Positions 59,171 through 64,000 of a stretch of DNA of 64,000 nucleotides are shown here, in pieces (position 1 is the first letter of the stretch; the number at the start of each line of letters is the position of its first letter). The DNA comes from Paralichthys olivaceus (taxonomy: Eukaryota; Chordata; Actinopteri; Pleuronectiformes; Paralichthyidae): contig NC_091115.1 in the NCBI RefSeq assembly GCF_024713975.1, forward strand, positions 4,857,501 to 4,921,500, in the 5' to 3' direction. Position numbers and translations under genes: made by a program. The notes below the pieces were generated by a model. It saw only the letters and a program-made list of their open reading frames with translations, ran no database searches and was not told where the DNA came from.

Positions 59171-59301
59171 ATGGGGAAGGAGCAGGAGCTGCTGGAAGCT
59201 GCCCGGACCGGGAACGTCGTCCTGGTGGAGAAACTGTTGAGTGGGAGGAAGGGGATCCTGGGGTCCGGGTCCGGCTCCATCCCCCTGCCCAACCTGCTCA
59301 G
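59171..59301 (+). CDS. anks1b: ANKS1B (AIDA-1 / EB-1), first coding exon only
   Basis: ATG at 59171, donor AG|GTAAGA after 59301. The exon encodes 43 residues plus two bases, [20 protein letters not shown] then [15 protein letters not shown], closely matching the human ANKS1B start ([20 protein letters not shown]). This is the opening of the first ankyrin repeat. The full protein has six ankyrin repeats, two SAM domains and a PTB domain, and acts as a postsynaptic scaffold with a nuclear-shuttling fragment. The remaining exons are beyond the window. The upstream neighbour bltp3b is also the human neighbour. Confidence 0.9.
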
Positions 59302-59304
59302 GTA

Positions 59305-59316
59305 AGAGAGAGAGAG

Positions 59317-59373
<57 letters not shown>
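59305..59373. repeat. (GA)n(TG)n immediately after the anks1b exon 1 donor
   Basis: About 8 GA units (59305-59320) followed by about 26 TG units (59321-59373), starting within the donor context GTAAGAGAG. Confidence 0.95.
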
Positions 59374-59374
<1 letters not shown>

Positions 59375-59402
59375 GTGGAACAGTCACATTATGGGAGCTT
59401 GG

Positions 59403-59720
59403 TTTTAAGAATAGGTTAAGTTAAGGTTAGGGTTAAGTTGTAACTATGGTTAGTTTAGGTTATGGCTAAGGTTAGGCTAATGTTTAGGTTAGGGTTATGT
59501 TAAGGTTATGTTAAGTTTAGGTTTAAGTTAAGGTTAGGTTAGGATTAGGGTTTAGGCAAAGTTTAGGGATAAGTTAAGGTTCTGGTTAGGTTAAGTTTAG
59601 GGTTAAGCAAGTAGTAACTATAGTTAAAGTTTGGGTTAGGTTTCTGTTATCGCTAAGGTTAGGCTTAGGTTAAGGTCAGGGTTTAGCTCAAGGTTTAGGC
59701 AAGAAGATGCTATGGTTATG
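59403..59720. repeat. Telomere-like degenerate TTAGGG/TTAAGG minisatellite
   Basis: About 320 bp made of GGTTAGGGTTAAGTTAAGG-like words, with TTAGG, TTAAGG and TTAGGG variants throughout. It is interrupted by unrelated bases and is not a clean (TTAGGG)n array. Confidence 0.8.
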
Positions 59721-59726
59721 GTTAGA

Positions 59727-59730
59727 GTGT

Positions 59731-59773
<43 letters not shown>
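59727..59773. repeat. (GT)n microsatellite
   Basis: GT units with one TA interruption, directly after the telomere-like tract. Confidence 0.95.
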
Positions 59774-59774
<1 letters not shown>

Positions 59775-59891
59775 CGTCATCATATAGATCAATGCACCAG
59801 AGATGAAACTACTTCTCCAATCACAGCTTCACCTTCCTCAGCTGCAGCCTCGACTGTGCACTATAGAAACAGACTGACAGTATATATACAC

Positions 59892-59930
<39 letters not shown>

Positions 59931-62576
59931 TATATACACACAGCTCTGTATCAGCAGGACAGGGTTTCCATACTTTGTCCCTGAGATCAAATAGTTTTGC
60001 AACACGACACAGGACAGAAGAGAAAGCAGAGGAAGTGTGTTATGAAACTTCAAGAGCTGTGTGAGGCAGAGTTCTTCATTTGAAGGAGAGGAATGCTGCA
60101 GGCCAACATACGTTCTAATCTGCAGCCGGCACATACCTCAGATAGGTCCTGTTATTATGGGACAGTGTAACAGGGGTCGTCATCTCCCGCCGCCCTGTGT
60201 GGTTGCCAGGTTTGGTTTGTGGGGGGAGCGTCTGCAGGCTGAGCACAAAAAGAACAGTCAGTACCGTCATGCCTCCACCTGACAGCTGTCATGACGCTGC
60301 TTTCACGAACATGCCGATGAACCGGTGGGACGCTTGAATGATGGAAAATAAAGTCCAGTGTCATTTTTCACTTCTCTGCCCCAAATATCCACATATTCCT
60401 TTTCTTGAGTAGCAGTAGTAGCAGCCTGGGTGGATTTTTGTCTTGCCCTTCATTTGTGGCGTTGGAGAAGCTCAGTCCTCCTGGGGGAGGCTGGAAATGT
60501 CCCTGTTGGGAGCTAAACCGGCCTTTTTATTATTTGACAGAAGACAAACAGGGATTTCTTGCTGAGGTGACCTGGCGTTGATTCAAGCATCTGCAGCTTG
60601 AATGTGAAAATCGCTCGTTTCTTTCCAAAGCACAGGGACGAGAGCGAGGTGTTGTTTGTGTGTGTCGTCAGGTCACTGCCGCTGATCAAATCACTATTAT
60701 ACTTTTTGTGGAATTTGCTAATGACGACTAATGTTGCTATTGCAGGTTAATGACCTGCTTGAAGCTTCCTTTTGTTTCCCAACTGGAGCCACACCAGGCT
60801 TCTGTCTTCATGCGAGAACAACTGCTGGGGGTGTTATTGCCCCCCCTCCTCCCGCCCCTGCAGCCTCTCCCTCCCTCCCTCCCTCCCTCCCTCCCTCCCT
60901 GTGCCGAGGCCGAGCCAGGTGATGAGGAGATCAAAAGCGAGGGTGTACCGGGAGGAGTACCGCCTCGGGGCCCTTCGTGCACTGTACCTCACAGACCGGG
61001 CTGAGGTCTCACGGCGAGAGGCGGGGGGGAGCCAGAGGTTCTCACACACTCTGGGAAACCACAGGGGTCTGGGGACTCCTGCAGGGGCCTTAAAGGGCAA
61101 GAAGCCAACTTGTTGAAAACAAAGACAGCGTGATTTAAACTCTGGGTAAATCATGGGCGGTTGGCTCCGGGGGGATGTGTTTAAAATGCAGCTTCTGATC
61201 CGAGGCTTCACTCAGAGGAAGCGACAGCAGCTGTGATTAATGCTTGTTTGGCTTTGGACGGGCTGATAATAGTTTCACTCATCTCTAACAAAGTTCACTT
61301 CCGTTTGCAATGTGGTCAAGAGCAGGCGTCTCTGTTGTTTGTGGTTTCGCTGCCGTGGTTTATTCTCATTGTGTGTTTCTGTTTTCTGGACGTTTGTTTC
61401 CTCTGTGATAATAAATCGGTTGAGATGAGGAATCACTGAAGTCGCTCACACGCTGATGTTCTGCTGTTGGTTCCAATGAAAATCTTTATGAGAGCAGAAG
61501 TGGTTTTGTCACAGTAGATGTTACTGATTTTTATTGCTGCTGGCGTCGTTTCACTTTGATCAGTTTGAACTCGTGAAAACGTTCATGGTCCCCAGAGGAA
61601 GAATCCTACTGATGCTCTGATGTTTCCTCTGTAAAGTTCACATCTTTGATTCTGACTGAAATGTCTCAACAACTGTTGGATGAGCTGCTGTGACATTCCT
61701 GTTCACCTCAGGATGAATTCTAATAACCTTTTTTTTGACGCTCTCTCTTTTCCTCTTGCTCCATCGTCTGGTCAAGTTTTTAATTTAGTTTTTACTTCTG
61801 CATATCTAACGTGGAGCATTGCTGTTGAACTTACTCGATCTGATCCAGTGAGGAGTCAGTGAAGCTGCTGTTTTATGGTAAAAAAAGTTACTTTAAACTT
61901 GATTAAAATGAGTGTGTGGTCTTAATTACATTCTGATAATGTTTGTGCTTCACCAGATGAGTTTGTGTTGATAAAAACCACTCGTTCAGAAATAATAAAC
62001 TCGGCTCATTACTGTGTGTATCTCATCTCCCACATTGTGAACCTGTAAACATCGCTACACGTTGTGTTTGCTTAGTGAATCAGGATGAATCAGTGTAATA
62101 TGTTGAAGGACAAGCGATTATTTACAGAACGGCGAAATTTACGTGGAGCTTAAACTATGACACCGAGTTGCATTGTGGGTAAAATGTCAGAGGGAAAGTG
62201 CAGCGCTGCGATCAATACGCTGTAGTCCAAGAAACAGAAACAGAACAAAACGCCACGAGCAGACACGGAGGGCAAAGTTGAGGTTAGTCAGATGCATTGT
62301 GGGTGGAAATATCGCTGGTGTTTGGCGTTGTGTCGTTGTCAGTGAGTTATGTCTACTGTGTTACACACACTCGGCTTTTATTGGGTCAGGACACTGGGCC
62401 GTGAGGAGATGTCTGTAAAACAGTGGGTGGGCAAAACACACACACACACACACATACGCACACACATACGCACACATCTGTTGGAATCCCAGATGTGACC
62501 AGATGTGTGACACACCTCCTAACTGAAAGCTTTTTGTACTTTAGCAGATGAGTGAGTCAACAGAGAGGTCAGTGTG

Positions 62577-62610
<34 letters not shown>

Positions 62611-62789
62611 CACGCTTGTGTGTGTGGGGGTGGGTGTGTGTAGGCTAACGTTATGGGAATGATCTCCTGGAATCAATGCATAGTTTCCCATCTTAAGGCC
62701 TCTGAGCCATTCACAGCATTCCTAAGTCATGAGGTTCCTCTTTTCACTGAAAGAATCACACTAAACCGCCAAGTGGGACATGACCATGG

Positions 62790-62791
<2 letters not shown>

Positions 62792-62856
<65 letters not shown>
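62792..62856. repeat. (CA)n microsatellite
   Basis: About 32 CA units in anks1b intron 1. Confidence 0.95.
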
Positions 62857-62858
<2 letters not shown>

Positions 62859-63895
62859 GTAGTACAGGATGTAGAGAAGACGACCCTCTCCCTGCAGTTT
62901 TGTGGTGCTCACATGAACACAGTGGAAAATCAATACTGGATGATCTCATTACTCATTAATGGGTCATATTCTCTCGTAGATGACCTGTGCTCTACATAGT
63001 GACGGGATGTTTGTCCGCCCCCACATGACCTCACTGTATATAATCAGCCCAACATGCAGCCATTAGTGTGATCGCCATGACACAGTAGCACACTGGGACA
63101 CGCCTCGTTTCCCTAAACGAACGTATAGCTCGGCTTTAAATGTTCGAATGTTTGTCTTAGTCTCCACAAATTAAAGAGGGAGGTGTCGACTAAGAAGAAT
63201 TAAATCATACAAGCAGCAGCTTCCATAGACCAGAATGCATTGCAACTCAAGCACATGCTGTGTTTTGAGTAATTAGGGATGTTTCCATTGAGATCGTGCA
63301 GATTTTGTGTTTATTTATTTATAAGAAACTGCATTTAAGATGAAGTGGTCTCATCTGGCCATTAAACCAACTCTGTGATTCTTAGTTGAGTTGTGGAGTT
63401 TTAATGAAGAGTCAGCTCTTATCACATCCTCTCTTTGCTTATGTTCCTACATTTCTATCTTCGCCCACTTAAACTTATTTGCAATGTTTCAGCTTCGTGA
63501 TTCCGCTCGGTCGTCTTTATCAGGTCTGACGCCAATGAAAATTGCAAATGAAGTCAGGTTAATGGAAATGTTTAACGTCCTGCTGATGAAAACATAACAT
63601 AGCATCTGCATGTGGATTTTCCTTTACACACACACACATATTGTAATATCGACAGTGAGGATGAGTTTGTGATGACAGCCTGTCATCCTACATATCGTGT
63701 ATATGATGATTCTATGTGCGGTGTGTCATAGAGGAAATGAGGATATATAAATGCTCCATGTGTTACAGCACAGTGATGGAGTGACGGGGATTGAAAGCTG
63801 ATACACTCAAGGGGGAATGAGTCATGATTCAGGAGATGACGGCCAATTCCTCTTCCCCACCTCGTTCAATAATGTGCAGGGGGAAGCCCATCTTG

Positions 63896-63933
<38 letters not shown>

Positions 63934-64000
63934 GAGCTGGGTGTGTTTACCTCCGTCCTCTGCACACAAACAACCTTCAAGTGGAATGAAGTGACTCCCA

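Larger units (their letters stand above)
59302..64000 (+). other. anks1b: anks1b intron 1 (beginning), no gene seen
   Basis: The intron begins with (GA)n(GT)n directly after the donor, followed by a telomere-like tract, a GT tract, an AT-rich (TA)n block at about 59881-59940, (CCCT)n at about 60863-60900 and a CA tract at 62792-62856. A CpG-richer patch lies near 62150-62350. No exon-like frame was recognised. Large first introns are usual in ANKS1B. Confidence 0.6.

Noticed and set aside
59890..59940. TATA-rich block as a promoter
   Set aside because: It is a simple (TA)n repeat with no associated gene start.

Overview
The window is vertebrate nuclear DNA from a ray-finned fish, most likely a spiny-rayed (percomorph) teleost. 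The genes have many short GT-AG exons and compact introns. Every product I recognise is a vertebrate family. The spacers hold dense CA/GT microsatellites and dispersed repeats of teleost type. No prokaryotic operon, CRISPR array, rRNA gene or intact tRNA gene was seen. The species assignment is inference.

Layout, left to right: (1) 44-7234 (+), the 3' part of pacsin2 (end of the F-BAR domain, NPF linker, SH3), followed by about 1.6 kb of 3' UTR. (2) 9484-14366 (+), complete arfgap3 in 16 coding exons (531 aa). (3) 18194-22104 (+), ikbip, with two mutually exclusive 3' ends that give 412-aa and 368-aa coiled-coil membrane proteins. (4) 26538-23747 (-), ckap4 (CLIMP-63 family, 530 aa) in two exons, tail-to-tail with ikbip. 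(5) 28957-54296 (+), complete bltp3b/uhrf1bp1l in 24 coding exons (1463 aa, close to the human length). (6) 59171-59301 (+), the first coding exon of anks1b, whose first intron fills the rest of the window.

The genes share a cell-biology theme: membrane bending (pacsin2), COPI-vesicle Arf regulation (arfgap3), ER-membrane coiled-coil proteins (ikbip, ckap4), bridge-like lipid transport (bltp3b) and a synaptic/nuclear scaffold (anks1b). They are ordinary single genes with their own promoters, not an operon. In human, pacsin2-arfgap3 lie on chromosome 22q13 and the other four on 12q23, so the window spans a 12/22 synteny junction near 14.4-18.2 kb.

I found no clearly new multi-gene system. The observations most worth checking are the two alternative ikbip 3' ends, the frame-preserving pacsin2 cassette exon, retention and micro-exon possibilities in arfgap3, a 75-nt in-frame alternative acceptor in bltp3b, an intronic CRE plus X-box pair in pacsin2, two long fold-back elements, two short MITE families, a diverged ~250-bp tandem repeat just upstream of ikbip, and telomere-like DNA in anks1b intron 1. 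Exon boundaries were placed by reading splice signals and phase and by recalled similarity to the human proteins. No alignment or database search was run.
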